From positions 186,001 through 250,000 of the forward strand of contig JAKEKT010000021.1 of assembly GCA_021495925.1 (NCBI GenBank): a stretch of 64,000 nt of DNA. The letters run 5' to 3'. Positions 44,501 through 54,543 of this stretch are shown here, in pieces; position 1 is the stretch's first letter, and every line of letters starts with the position of its first letter. Source of the stretch: Diplodia intermedia. Lineage: Eukaryota; Ascomycota; Dothideomycetes; Botryosphaeriales; Botryosphaeriaceae. Under the pieces are notes generated by a model that was not told where the DNA came from, made no database searches, and saw only the letters and a program-made list of their open reading frames with translations. A program made the translations under genes and the position numbers.

Positions 44501-44749
44501 CAACCCGAGAAGATTTACATCCAGGACCGCATGCGCCAGACCATCAAGGATATACGCACGGCCTACCTCGAGCAGGAGGGCAGCTTTTACCTCTGCGGCC
44601 CCACTTGGCCCGTCCCTGATGTCACTGCTGTTCTGCAGGAGGCTATCGAGGAGGAGGCGAAGGCTCAGGGCGCGGCGAAGAAGGTCGATAGTAGGAGGGT
44701 TATTGAGGAGTTTAAGGAGGAGGGGAGGTATGTTTTGGAGGTTTATTAG
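41528..44749 (+). CDS. met10: Sulfite reductase [NADPH] flavoprotein subunit
   Basis: One exon of 1073 residues, matching the size of fungal Met10. The N-terminal two thirds is the pyruvate:ferredoxin-oxidoreductase-like region of this subunit (GPTYLTAQTLVQQVAYALSD, VALGYIFSKDFDLS, FEYHGHEAPETVIVAFGTVE). The C-terminal third is the ferredoxin-NADP reductase module: FAD contact RREYSIASS at about 851-859, NADPH phosphate loop GLGTGLAPFRAF at about 923-934, and FYLCGPTWPVPDV near 1019. With the Met5 hemoprotein it reduces sulfite to sulfide in the cytosol, feeding cysteine and methionine synthesis. Codon choice changes sharply at about 43,750, after which GCG/TCG/CTG codons dominate. A long antisense frame is a by-product of GC-rich codons. 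Confidence 0.97.
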   Translation: MRLQLPESAGPQAEQQQQTALKQFAQKSSNLPFGQHVPLASISGPTYLTAQTLVQQVAYALSDKIFAYSPDTYDLDVALKEWHEKGEHNAFGYKTGVSALETRTGAGNVALGYIFSKDFDLSKRHIPQAIVASSSTLQQLRPALDQLSLLYSVANPLVAHVAAVDYAAGSSSGLVTDYSTSFTLAEELGLGLVSSASAYEIQHMSLFATLLASVLPTIHTYDGITVGRETTRVVDVMDKSGLINNYNAILKATSSVEGKHSDNEGRTVRLLKAFNDEFGFDYKLFEYHGHEAPETVIVAFGTVEASLGAQVAQSLAASGVKVGLINVRVYRPFVEEVFLETLPKSVQNIAVLGQVHDSAAVSDESVHSALYSDVLAAVSFSSSSAASVVDVKYAREEVWTPAKVGNLFAKFSPEAAQAQLSISDASAQQYTFWNIDESIAIGAPIVLGQLYSKDSASNVTIRTGHDNLVQGGVVRTDIRKSSKSLEAAYSVDAADVAFVGDEKLLNEFDILNSLKSGGTLIAKLPGAKDEELEKHFPVGARKGIVGKKVNLYVLDPTTSENVAEDATLESYLVQLAFLKVAEAGRFDTLSQKLASLSGGSLDSVVKDVEKALRHVQVPESWATIEPEVESISLPTDIKVNSFSSFQKIDPEPPTLLKNWVEAAKGLAFKEAYGTKSALRPDLGVKTAVVHIKERRRLTPENYDRNIFHIEFDLGDSGVKYDIGEALGIHAENDPKMVEEFIKWYGLNPDEIVEVPTREDANVLENRTVYQALLQNVDIFGRPPKRFYEALAEFADDEKEKTQLLALVTPDGATEFKRRAEVDTVTFADILLEFPSAHPSFNDIVRIVSPMKRREYSIASSQKVTPNAVSLLIVTVGWVDARGRDRFGQATRYLNSLAVGAPVTVSVKPSVMKLPAKTTAPIIMAGLGTGLAPFRAFVQERARQKQAGEPIGAVMLYMGARHQREEYLYGEEWEAYQDAGVITLLGRAFSRDQPEKIYIQDRMRQTIKDIRTAYLEQEGSFYLCGPTWPVPDVTAVLQEAIEEEAKAQGAAKKVDSRRVIEEFKEEGRYVLEVY

Positions 44750-45121
44750 GCGGGGGGTTGGTTTTTCTGTTTTGGAGATGGAGAGATATTCCCCAGTGAA
44801 AGTGGTTGTTGTTCGATATGTATATGTGTGTGTGGCATGACGTGACGCGACGCGACGCAACGTACTAGAGTCCGAGGTGTTAAAAATGTTTCTTTACGTT
44901 TATAGAATTTTGATACGATCTTATTGTTCATGTTTTTAGATATGGTATGATGTGATTCAAGTTTATTTCTTGTAAGTATAACTGCTTTGCAAACCGGCGA
45001 AAAAGACAGAGACGCCATCATCTTTGCTAACGGGTGACATACTGACAGTATTGGATATTGGTATTCACGGTCTTCAATTTACAACGGGGATGGCTTTTGT
45101 GATCTTCAGACACACCCAACT
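44750..45121. other. Convergent 3' regions
   Basis: AT-rich sequence between the stop codons of MET10 and the Pro/Gly-rich gene; CGACG/TGACG short repeats at 44838-44862. Nothing else seen. Confidence 0.5.
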
Positions 45122-45718
45122 CTAGTTATTCCGAGCCTGTTGTTGTTGTTGTTCCCTGTTCCCGCCATACGCAGCAGTGGGGAAGCGACCTTCTTCACGA
45201 TCCGGCAAGATATCTATTGGCCTGCCACCACCGCCACCGTGTCCACCGTGTCCACCACCACCGTGTCCGTGTCCGCCTCCACCACCGTGTCCACCACCAC
45301 CGTGTCCACCACCATCGTGCCCGCCACCACCGTGTCCACCACCGCCGTGTCCGCCTCCATGATGATGATGGCGACGTCTCCATCCATCACCACCACCACC
45401 ACCACCACCGGGCCCATGATAGCTAAACCCCTCCCGCACATGAACACCGTCCCCGTCCCCGTCCCCGCCCCATCGCCAGCCGTAACCCATCGGGAAACCA
45501 TAGGCCCAAGGCGGAGGTACAGGGCCTGGTCCAGGAGGATAAGGGGGATAAGGAGGAAAAGGAGGATAAGGAGGTGGGGCGTAGCCGCCGGGGAATGCCC
45601 AAGGCGGAGGGGGAGGGCCGTTGTAGGGCGGTCGGTATATTACGTAGGGAGGGGGGCCGGGGCCGATGGTGTCGTCGGCGTCGGCGTTGGCGTTGGGGTT
45701 GGGGTTGGCTGGTGGCAT
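45122..45718 (-). CDS. Pro/Tyr-rich and Gly/His-rich low-complexity protein
   Basis: 198 residues, one exon on the minus strand; ATG at 45718. Residues about 20-75 are Pro/Tyr-rich (PPYPPFPPYPPYPPGPGP), a type of sequence that in other fungi precedes phase-separating or lipid-bilayer-binding domains. The centre is a Gly/Asp run, then HHHH, then about nine copies of GGGGH-type repeats. The end is REEGRFPTAAYGG plus polyQ. No globular domain. A TATATATAAATA box lies 83 bases upstream of the ATG, which supports transcription in this direction. Possible metal binding through the His repeats is speculative. Confidence 0.65.
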   Translation of the reverse strand: MPPANPNPNANADADDTIGPGPPPYVIYRPPYNGPPPPPWAFPGGYAPPPYPPFPPYPPYPPGPGPVPPPWAYGFPMGYGWRWGGDGDGDGVHVREGFSYHGPGGGGGGGDGWRRRHHHHGGGHGGGGHGGGGHDGGGHGGGGHGGGGGHGHGGGGHGGHGGGGGRPIDILPDREEGRFPTAAYGGNREQQQQQARNN

Positions 45719-46564
45719 GGTTGTTTGTTGTTCGGGTTGTTGTGGGTTTTGGGGTTTGGGTTGTAGGTTGTGGGTTGTGTGTGTGTGGATGGGCTGGTGG
45801 TATTTATATATACCTCGTTGCCTTTTCGAGGAATGGGGCGTGGTTGGATCTTCAGGGGAGCGCCGGTGCGTGCGGATTTGGGAAGGTTGTGTGTTTGCAA
45901 CTAGAGGTGCTTGTTCTGCACGTGTCGTTGCATGGTGATGCGATCGTTCGTGGTGGCAGCATGGACGTTCCAAGTCAGCGGTGGAAAGCTTTCAGGGGCT
46001 GTGCAGGTGGACATGTTTTGCGAAGCGTTCTATTGGCTTTTTCCAGATATCTGATTGCTTTGATTCTACTCCTGTGAGCGTCATGAAAAAAAAACGTGGA
46101 AGTCACAACGGAGAAGTTGGGCACATTTGGTATGTAAGAATAGCCGCATGATGCTTTTCATGAAATAATAGTAATATCGTGGACACATGTGGAAGAAACT
46201 AGGGGCACTGATCTCGCGATGCATGGCCGCTTCTTTCAAGTATCAACAGCTTTCTTCTGGCGTAAACATAGAAAGCGCACGGGTGGATACGCGGCTATTC
46301 CCAGCAACATTGTCTGAGGAGCTTAGATGTTGAACCAAGAGATTTCGACAAGCGGGGGTGCATGGTTGGCGCTCTTCCCCGCATTCTGGGGTCTCACAAC
46401 GTTCGGGAGTCGATAGGTCTTACCTACCGTTACCCTCGAGAACCCGGATCGCCACCTTTTCCCCGCGGTTTGCACACTCAACTTGGGTCAAGGAAATTGA
46501 ATCAGCCTTGCACAATCAGAGTAACAGGCGCAAGGCTTCCCATGATCCACAATATCTTACGACC
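45719..46564. promoter_or_regulatory. Divergent promoter region (Pro/Gly-rich gene and MFS transporter)
   Basis: Apart from the TATA box noted separately, no element or gene recognised. A C-rich leader (46430-46560) precedes the transporter. Confidence 0.5.
45801..45812 (-). promoter_or_regulatory. Strong TATA box of the Pro/Gly-rich gene
   Basis: On the minus strand it reads TATATATAAATA, 83 bases before the start codon. Confidence 0.65.
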
Positions 46565-48337
46565 ATGGCCTCCTCTGTCGACGACGAGAAACTTGGCGCC
46601 GAGTTCCGGGAATACACCAACGATGACTCTATGCAAGCAACGGTGCGAAACAAAACAGAGGCGGCTCTAGTTCGAAAGCTGGATTGCTTCATCGCGCCTG
46701 TGATGATGCTCCTGATGCTGATCAGTTACCTCGATCGAGGCAATATTGGATTCGCGGCCACTCAAGGAATGGTCGAAGACATTGGACTCAAAGGATCCGA
46801 GTTAAATGTATGCGAGCTCCTCGGTATGTCTTCTTGATGGCCTCGCTGACTTGGCAGTAGACCGCCGTGTCTGTCTTCTACATATTCTACATCCTCGCCG
46901 AGTTCCCGACTTCCCTACTCGCCAAACGGCTCCAATTTAATCGTGTCATTCCGACAATTACATTTTGCTGGGGGGTAGTCTGTCTCTGCACCGGCTTTGT
47001 CCATAGCTTCGCTTCCCTTGTTGTCACACGCATACTGCTGGGGTTTTTTGAGGGCTGCCTCTTCCCATCTATGACTCTGTTTCTCTGCAATTGGTATAAG
47101 CGAGAAGAGCTGGCTGTACGAGTATCGTATCTCTTCAGTAAGTGAAACTGGTTAAGCCTTCCAGCCCTCACTGTTACTAATGACTCCATAGTCGCATCGG
47201 CTCTCTCCGGCGCTTTCGGCGGCCTCTTGGCTTGGGCGATACTATACATGGATGGCGTGTCCGGGTACCCAGGGTGGCGGTGGTAGGGTTCCCCAGCCAC
47301 TCGGTCCATGGAAGAAAGTTGTTGACGACCAGCAGGCTCTACATCATTGAGGGTATAATCACAGTCGTATGGGCTGGAGTATGCATCTTCGTGGTACCCA
47401 AGAACTACGAGACAGCATACTTCCTCAGCGATGGAGACAAAGCTGTCATGAAGCAACGGGCAGAGCTCATGGAGGCATACAGTGGCGGCTCCGGACACTA
47501 CGGGAAGAAGGACATCAAAGAAGCGGCAAGCGATATCAAGAGCTGGGCCCACGGTCTGATACAGATAGCCGTGGTCACCATCCTATACGGTTTGTGTGGG
47601 AAGGCGATGACGGACTTGCTTGGATGCTGAATTCCTTTGTAGGCTTTGGTACCTTCCTTCCCATAATCATCAAGAACGGGTTCCGCTATTCCACCGTCCA
47701 GGCGCAGTACCTGGTGATTCCCGGTAAGATCTTTCACTAGCGGAACAGCTGTCATCATCATCTGAGTATTTCACAGTCAACCTCTGGGGCGCCATCGTCT
47801 ACGCAGTCGGAGCATTCCTCAGCGACAGATACCAAACACGCTTCTGGCCTCTGATTGTTTGCGCGCCATTCGGAATCGCCGGCTACGCCATTTGCCTTGC
47901 CCCCGTCTCAGCCGGCGTACAATACTTCGCCACGTACCTGATCGCTACAGCGTGCTTCCTGTGTACCGGTGGAAACATGTAAGTTTCCGACGCGTTCTCT
48001 CCTCAAGACCTACTTACTAAATTGAAGGAGTGCGTGGCTATCTGGAAACTGTGCGCCTGATGGAAAGCGAGCAGCGAGTCTCGGGATCCTGCTCACACTC
48101 ACTAATATCGGCGGTGTCGTCGCGGGACAAATCTACCAGACCAACGCCGCGCCGCGCTTCTTCCTCGGCCACGGCTGGTCGCTTGGTTGCTTGGCTTTCG
48201 CCTGGTGCGTGTGGTGGGTAGTGCGATATATGTACAAGCGGAGAGAAGCTTGGAAGGACAAGGCGTTGGCAGAGGGGCCGGCTGTTCCGCCGGAACACTA
48301 CACCGACCGGGCGCTGGATTTCAGGTATATAATTTGA
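46565..48337 (+). CDS. MFS transporter, anion:cation symporter (Dal5/Tna1) type
   Basis: Seven exons: 46565-46807, 46861-47137, 47192-47282, 47336-47589, 47643-47723, 47777-47978 and 48028-48337, giving 485 residues; every junction keeps frame. Hallmarks of the ACS family: LMLISYLDRGNIGFA in TM1, SVFYIFYILAEFPTSLLAKR in TM2, GFFEGCLFPSMTLFL, GYPGWRWLYIIEGIIT between TM5 and TM6, GTFLPIIIKNGF at TM7, and the terminal FRYII. About twelve membrane spans, cytosolic N-terminus. Relatives carry nicotinate, allantoate, phthalate-like or other small organic anions. It heads a group of catabolic-type genes, so uptake of an aromatic or lactone acid is a reasonable inference. Its stop is 33 bases from the convergent next gene. 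Confidence 0.92.
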
Positions 48338-48370
48338 CAGAAGATCAATTGGGAATCAACGCATCGAAAG

Positions 48371-49208
48371 CTATTGGATATTTTGGGCAAGAATTGGTAC
48401 AGCGACGTGGGCTGTGTGCAGGCTCAACAGTGTCGCGATCTCGAGTACCTCGATGATCTCTTCTGGCGTTGCACCGTATCCAATAGCGTTCTTCATGTGG
48501 AGCTTCAGCCCTGGCTGGTATAGATGCGTTGCCGCTGCATCGAAGGCGCAGTAGATCAACTCTTTGATCTAGCAAGGCGTGAGCAGCAGATAGGAGGCGA
48601 AGGATAGCCAGACTCACTTTTGGCTCCAGTGCTCCCTTTTCGGAACCATCGACACTTTTTGTCCACGAGACGGTGGAGAAGTCCACATAGGCCTCGAAGA
48701 ATTCCGGGTCGAGTTTCAAAAAGTCTTCCCAAAACTGATGCCAATATCCTCGCTTCTGTGTGAAGTCTGCCTTCAGCTTCTCGCGGCGTTCGTCAAAGGG
48801 TGCTCCTGCTGTAGGGTGTATTTCGTAGATTCCCTCTTCCTTCATCACCTCGACAAGCAGCGGCACGCCAATGTTGCAAGCATGGATACCGAGTGTACTC
48901 GTCAACTCGATCACTTCCATGATCTCGGCTGCTGTCGCCCCCTCCTTCAAGGCTTGTTTGACATGTGTTTGGATCCCCGGGACGTACAAGTGGGTTGACG
49001 CGCTGTCGACTGCTATCGATATGAGGTGCTGCACCTTGAGCGGCAGATGTCTCTTCTTCCTTGGCACAGATCGGAGGTTGAGACTGGCATTGAAGAGCTC
49101 TGGATTCAAGCGTAAGACAGTCTGCCAGCCCTCATCCAGTGCATCTTCACCCACTTCGTTTACAAATTGGTCTTTCAACGTCGCTTTGTCGGAGAAGGTC
49201 GATACCAT
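48371..49208 (-). CDS. Double-domain carboxymuconolactone decarboxylase family protein
   Basis: Exons (minus) 49208-48618 and 48568-48371 give 262 residues; intron GTGAGT..TAG, phase 0. Two CMD-type (AhpD fold) repeats are visible: KVQHLISIAVDSASTHLY with GATAAEIMEVIELTSTLGIH in the first half, and IKELIYCAFDAAATHLYQPG with GATPEEIIEVLEIATLLSLH in the second. No CxxC peroxidase pair, so thiol peroxidase activity is unlikely; a lactone decarboxylase or a ring-opening-product enzyme is more probable. The upstream frame is open to 49373 but the ATG at 49208 fits the family start. It is divergent from the next CMD gene over a 618-bp shared promoter. Confidence 0.85.
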
Positions 49209-49826
49209 TGCAGGAATGTGTTTCCAAAGTACAATCAATGTAGCTTGTTGGTTGATTCTCTGCTGAAAAACAATGTTTCGTCGAAGCCCCGCTCTCAAAC
49301 TACCCCGCAGATGGCAACGATATCGGATATTCCGGATCAGGCAATGAGGCCGCATCGAAATGGCTTGGATCACACATTAAGGGAGCCGTCCGAGAGACCT
49401 ACGAATCTTGTGTCGCAATACCGTCCTACGCTAGTTGTCCAACTGCGCTGTTACGTTTGTGGTCAACAGCGAACGTCGCTCACAGTGTTATCACACGGCA
49501 ACCTCGTGGCTTCACATGGCAGGCTTCGCCGTCACATGCTTCTGGACAGCGGAGGCACGAAGATGGATGGAGTGGGTGTCGTCATGGCCGAAAGTGGGGG
49601 TTGGGGTAACCCCGCAGAGCTCCCAGAGACCCCGCGCCGTCGGTGGGATTCCCCAAGGCCCAATCAATATCAAGGCAAATTTTAATGAGGTACAATCGTC
49701 CAAACATTCTTGACCTTCACAGCAGTTCACAGCCTTGAATCAAAGCGCATCTACTTCATCTTGTACACCTACTTCATCTTGTACACCCATTTTCAAAGAC
49801 GTTCCACAACCAAACACCACGCGACC
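49209..49826. promoter_or_regulatory. Bidirectional promoter of the two CMD genes
   Basis: 618 bases between outward-facing starts. It contains a near-perfect GGGGTAACCCC palindrome (49613-49623), several GGGG/CCCC words, and a tandem 18-base duplication (CTTCATCTTGTACACC, 49753-49787) just upstream of the right-hand gene. Confidence 0.6.
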
Positions 49827-50270
49827 ATGAGCACCGACCCGAAGCTCGACGCGCTGCACAAGCAGCTCTTCGAAGAGGGCCTCAAGATGCGGCGCAGCGT
49901 CGTCGGCGACACGTACGTCGACCGGGCGCTGGCCAACGGCTCGACGGAATTCTCCAAACCCGGGCAGGAGCTCACGACCGAGTGGTGCTGGGGCTACGCG
50001 TGGACGCGGCCGGGGCTGGAGAAGAAGCAGCGCAGCCTGCTCAACATCGGCATGCTCATGGCCCTCAACCGCGCCCCCGAGCTGGCCGTGCACATCCGCG
50101 GCGCCCGCAACAACGGCCTCACCGAGCTGGAGATCCGCGAGGCCATCCTGCACTGCACCACCTATTGCGGCGTGCCCGCCGGCGTCGACGCCATGAAGAC
50201 GGCCGAAAAGGTGCTGGACGACATGGCCGAGAAGGGCGAGATGGCGCGCGAGCTGGGGAACAAGGTGTAA
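49827..50270 (+). CDS. 4-carboxymuconolactone decarboxylase-like (PcaC type)
   Basis: 147 residues, one exon, the size of bacterial PcaC. The whole PcaC pattern is present: GLKMRRSVVGDTYVDRAL, WGYAWTRPGLEKKQRSLLNI, GMLMALNRAPELAVHIRGA, and NNGLTELEIREAILHCTTYC followed by GVPA. PcaC converts 4-carboxymuconolactone to 3-oxoadipate enol-lactone in the protocatechuate branch. Fungi classically use a different (3-carboxymuconolactone) route, so a bacterial-type activity here would suggest either transfer or a different substrate. Very high GC3 codon usage. Paired divergently with the double-domain CMD gene, so the two are likely co-regulated. Confidence 0.88.
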   Translation: MSTDPKLDALHKQLFEEGLKMRRSVVGDTYVDRALANGSTEFSKPGQELTTEWCWGYAWTRPGLEKKQRSLLNIGMLMALNRAPELAVHIRGARNNGLTELEIREAILHCTTYCGVPAGVDAMKTAEKVLDDMAEKGEMARELGNKV

Positions 50271-50466
50271 TCTGCAGAGTCTGCTTCCGGCAACTCGGCG
50301 AGATGCCGACGACTTGCTTTTTCATAGAAATGACAAGCTGAAGTATCTCGATAAGGCGGGCGCCGGGGCGGGGAACCAACGCCCGCTCGTCTACTTATGT
50401 TTCCCCGCATCTCCGCATTCCTCTCCAACGACACAACCCGTGTGACCCCTCAGCCGACGCTTCGAT

Positions 50467-53296
50467 ATGCCCCCATCCGATCTGCCTGGGCATGAAGAGG
50501 CTCGGCCGACGCCGAAGAAGCCGAAGCGGTTCCAGTGTGGTCGGTGCCAGAGGCTCTTTGCCCGCCTGGAGCACTTGCAGCGCCACGAGAGAACCCGTAC
50601 GCACAGCCCCATCTGAAGGGCCGTTGACCCCATCTCTGATCAGCCCCCCGCAGATACACAGGAGAAGCCCTTTACCTGTGACAAATGTGCTTCCCGATTC
50701 ACGAGGAGGTAGGCCGCCAATCAGACAACTGATCCGCCCCTGCTGACCGGCATCGTACAGTGACCTGCTCATTCGCCACGAGCGGCTTTCACACAACAGC
50801 AATGCCCCCAAGCGGAAGTATGCCAAAGACAAGGTTGATTCGTCGGACGATGCCAATCAGGCTCAGAAGCATGACAAACGGGTGAGGATTGCCTCGATCA
50901 GAGACGGCGATAGCCAAGAAGCAACGAGTGACGCCCGTTCCAATTCGCCAAATGCAGCTCTGGCCAACTCCCCATTCTCTGTGGGCATGCCTCCAATGCC
51001 AATGGACACAAGCTTCCACTCTCCGTTGGCAGCATTATCATTTGCTGCAGAGCAAAGCGCCTTTCAGGATGCCCTGGCTGCGTCGTCGCCCCAACCCTTC
51101 GGAGTTACGCCTGGCATGAACTCAGAACACTTGGCGCATACGGATACGCTTCCAACGCCTTCAAATGGTGCCGGTGATGCTACAGATGCAGACTTCTCCG
51201 AGGCTCTAGATAGTCTGACCGCTTTTCTGGAGAACGAACCATTATCGTCATACCGTTTCTCGTCCACCATTACCGCCGAACAGCCAGTGCCGTTCTTCTC
51301 TCCCGACTCCATTTTGAATTCAACCGAGCATGAAGCTCAGAGTGGGCCACATGCACATCCCATGTTCAACCAAAGCCACAGCCTTGAAGATTCAACCTCC
51401 TTCTCACGATTCGGCTCTCGTTTGCCGTCGCTTCAGCCGGAGGAGCAGCCGTCAGAACAGCGTCACCGCCCTGCGAACCCGAGACCAGTCTCAAACATCT
51501 CGAACCTGGACAGGCAAGACATACTAAGCAGGATGGCCGACTTCTCTTCGGTGATTCCTTCGGATTTTCGACTACCTTCACGACTCGCACTGTCTCGCTA
51601 CATCGGCGCTTACATCAACGGTTTCCACGAGCACCTGCCCTTTCTCCACATACCAACAATGACTGTGGAGAATACTTGCGTGGAGCTGCTCTTGGCGCTT
51701 GCGGCTGTTGGCGCCCAGTATTGCTTCGAAGGAGAGAAAGGGGTTGAACTGTTTCACACGGCCCGAGCGATTGCATCCCAGCGCATTAGAAGGAAAGATG
51801 CTGGTCTCTCCTATCCCGACAAAGACTCGAACTCGGATTCTTCACTCTGGGCGTTCTCGACATCGACTCTACACGGCCCGTCGAACCTCCGCTACGATTC
51901 AAGCCGAGCCAGTCCGACAGCAGCCGGGCCAGTCCCTGAGACGGACCTCATGCAAACCGCCCAGGCGCTTCTGATGCTAATGGCAATGGCAACGTGGGCC
52001 AAACACAAGGAAATCCTCCGCGAAGCCTTCGCCATCCAAAGCATCCTGGCAACGCTCGTCCGGGACGACGGCCTGCACAGCTCGCCGTACCCGTCCGACA
52101 TCAGCTGGGAGGCGTGGACGCAGCAGGAGTCGCGCACGCGGACCAAGTTCATCGTCTTCTGCTTCTTCAACCTGCACTGCATCGTGTACAACATCCCGCC
52201 GCTGATCCTCAACTCGGAGCTCAAGATGCGCCTCCCGTCCAGCGCCGCCGAGTTCAAAGCCTCGTCCGCCGCCGAATGGCACGAAGCCCGCAAGCGCAGC
52301 ACCACCACCACCTCCTCCTCCTCAGCAACCGCGTCGTCGTCGCCATCCTCACCGTCCCCAACAACCACCCCAGACTTCCAAACCGCGCTCCGCCGCCTCT
52401 TCTCCCGCGGCGGCGACGGCCGCGCCATCACCGAATGCAACTCGTCGCTCGGCAACTACATCCTCATCCACGCGCTGATCCAACACATCTTCTTCGCGCG
52501 GCAAACCGCGCGCTGCCACTTCCCCACCGCCCCCAGTACCGCCACCCCCACAGGCGACCTCTCCCCCGACGACGTCGCCTCCCTCGAGCACGCGCTCCGC
52601 AACTGGCAACACGGGTGGCGGCTCAACCCCGAATCGTCACTCGACCCATTGTCACCCACCGGCCCCGTCGCCTTCAACAGCACGGCGCTCCTCCGGCTCG
52701 CCTACATCCGGCTCAACATCGACACGGGCCCGGGGCGGGCGCTCGACACGCGCGACCCGTACGCCGTGGCGCGGGCGCTGCGCGACTGGTCGCCCGCCGC
52801 CGCCTTCTCCGCCCGCAACAACGGCGGCTCGCCGCCGAAGCGCCTGGTGCGCGCGGTGCTGCACGCGGCGCACGCGCTCAGCATACCCGTCAAGATCGGC
52901 GTGCGCCTCGTCGCGCGCACGCAGACGTTCGTGTGGAGCATCCAGCACAGCTTGTGCTCGCTCGAGTGCGCGTTTCTGCTGAGCAAGTGGCTGGACGCCG
53001 TGGGCGGGCGCGGGGAGGAGGCGGCGGATGGGCATGATCGGCAGCGGCAGCCGTTGAGCGAGGACGAGAGGAGGATTGTGGGGTTGGTCAAGAGTTTGTT
53101 GGATGAGACGGAGTTTGCGGTCGGGGATGAGGTGGGGGATGAAGACTTGGGGAGTCGCCGGATGACGCGCAGGTTGAATGCCGGGGTGTTGAGGGTGTGG
53201 GCGACGGTTTTTAGGGGCGCGCAGACGTGGGCGCTGGTGGATGTTATTGGGAGCTCGTTGAACATTTATGCGGATATGCTGGAGGAGCTGGGGTAG
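50467..53296 (+). CDS. C2H2 zinc-finger transcription factor with fungal_trans domain
   Basis: Exons 50467-50596, 50654-50708 and 50761-53296 give 906 residues. Two tandem C2H2 fingers, each split by an intron, read FQCGRCQRLFARLEHLQRHE and FTCDKCASRFTRSDLLIRHE with the linker THTQEKP. A Ser/Pro-rich region follows (to about residue 300), then a fungal_trans-type region (FSSVIPSDFRLPSRLALSRY, INGFHEHLPFLHIPTM, TKFIVFCFFNLHCIVYNIPP). This architecture is frequent in regulators of catabolic and alkane or acid utilisation genes. Position inside the MFS/CMD/dehydrogenase group makes it the candidate cluster regulator. C2H2 fingers of this type often bind CCCC/GGGG-containing sites, which occur in the adjacent bidirectional promoter. 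Confidence 0.92.
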
Positions 53297-53455
53297 GGTA
53301 GGGTGGGGGGCGAGTGGGCGCGGGCGGACAGGAGAGGAAGGAACCGTTGCGATTGTACCAGCCACCTACTAATTAACCCACCAAGCACGTTAACGTACGT
53401 TGTTGCGAACAAACCGGAAAGAGCACATTCCAGAAGAACCGCCTCCCCCTCCCAT

Positions 53456-54543
53456 CTACTCCCTCCTCTCACTCTCGCTCAACCACTTATACACCACCCT
53501 CGCATCCCTCCCCGCATACCTCTCATCCTTCCCAGCCTCCTCAAACGCCGCCATCGTCGGCCGATCCAACACAGTCCGCGCGCCCACGCTCTCCGCCAAC
53601 CGCGCCCCCATCCGCAACACCTTCGCACACAGCTCGAGCCGAAACCCGCCCTCGTAGCGCCGCGCGCTGGGCACGCCCTCCTGCACGCCCGGCACCGGGT
53701 TCGCCTTGCTGGTGACCCAGCACTGGCCGCCGCCCGCGTTGATGGCCGCCGTCAGCAATTTCGGATCCAGCCCGGCCTTGACGCCGATGTTGAGCGCCTC
53801 GGACGCCGCGAGCGACGTGATGGCCGACAGGTAGTTGTTGATCAGCTTGAACGCCGTGCCCGCACCCACGCCGCCGCAGTGGAAGATGCTGGGGGCGGAG
53901 CCCATGTGCGTGAGGTACGAGTGTACGGCGTGGGTGAAGGAGGTGCTGCTGGGCGCGCCCACCATGAAGGCGAGCGTGCCCGCGGATGCGCCCATGGGCC
54001 CGCCGGAGACGGGGGCGTCGAGGAAGGTGGATGTTGGGGTGGTGGTGGAGAAGGCGGTGGAGATGGCGGCGATGGTGGCGGTTTCGATGGTGCCGCATTC
54101 CATTATGAGTTTGTTTGGGCTGTTTGTGGAGGAGATGCCGGCGAGGATGCCGGTTGTTGGGTCGAGGTAGACGGATTCGACGGCTGCGGCGTCGGGGAGC
54201 ATGGTTATGACGGCGTTCTGTGGGGTGGGAGTGAGCTTTGTCTCGGTGGGTTGGGCTGGGGTTGGAGAGGTGGGCACGCACTGCTGCTTTGGCGGCTTCG
54301 AAACCGTTGGATACGACTCCCACCGGTCCGTCGTCCTTGGCCTCGTCTTGGAAGCGGGCGATGGTGTCCTTGTCGATGTCGCAGATGAGGAGGGTTTGGT
54401 CTGATCCAAGGCCCTTTCTCAAGTTTCTGGCCATTGGATAGCCCATCACTCCGAGGCCTGTCTCTGACGTTATTGTCTGGAGAATCAATGAGTTTGACGG
54501 TGCGCTTACCAATGAATGCTACAGTGTTCTCGGGCGAAGTCAT
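53456..54543 (-). CDS. 3-hydroxyisobutyrate dehydrogenase-like (beta-hydroxyacid dehydrogenase)
   Basis: Exons (minus) 54543-54510, 54457-54282 and 54217-53456 give 323 residues. Splicing joins AFIG to LGVMGYPMARNL, the NAD-binding G-x-G-x2-G loop. The substrate loop DAPVSGGPMGASAGTLAFMV and the catalytic block VGAGTAFKLINNYLSA (with Lys) are intact. The 34-nt first exon is required for the glycine loop. Family members oxidise 3-hydroxyisobutyrate, tartronate semialdehyde or related beta-hydroxyacids with NAD(P)+. It converges with the C2H2 regulator (159 bases between stops), and in context may handle a late step of acid catabolism. Confidence 0.92.

Noticed and set aside
43085..44860. 591-codon minus-strand frame
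   Set aside because: Also antisense to MET10; no domain, and MET10 motifs are decisive for the plus strand.
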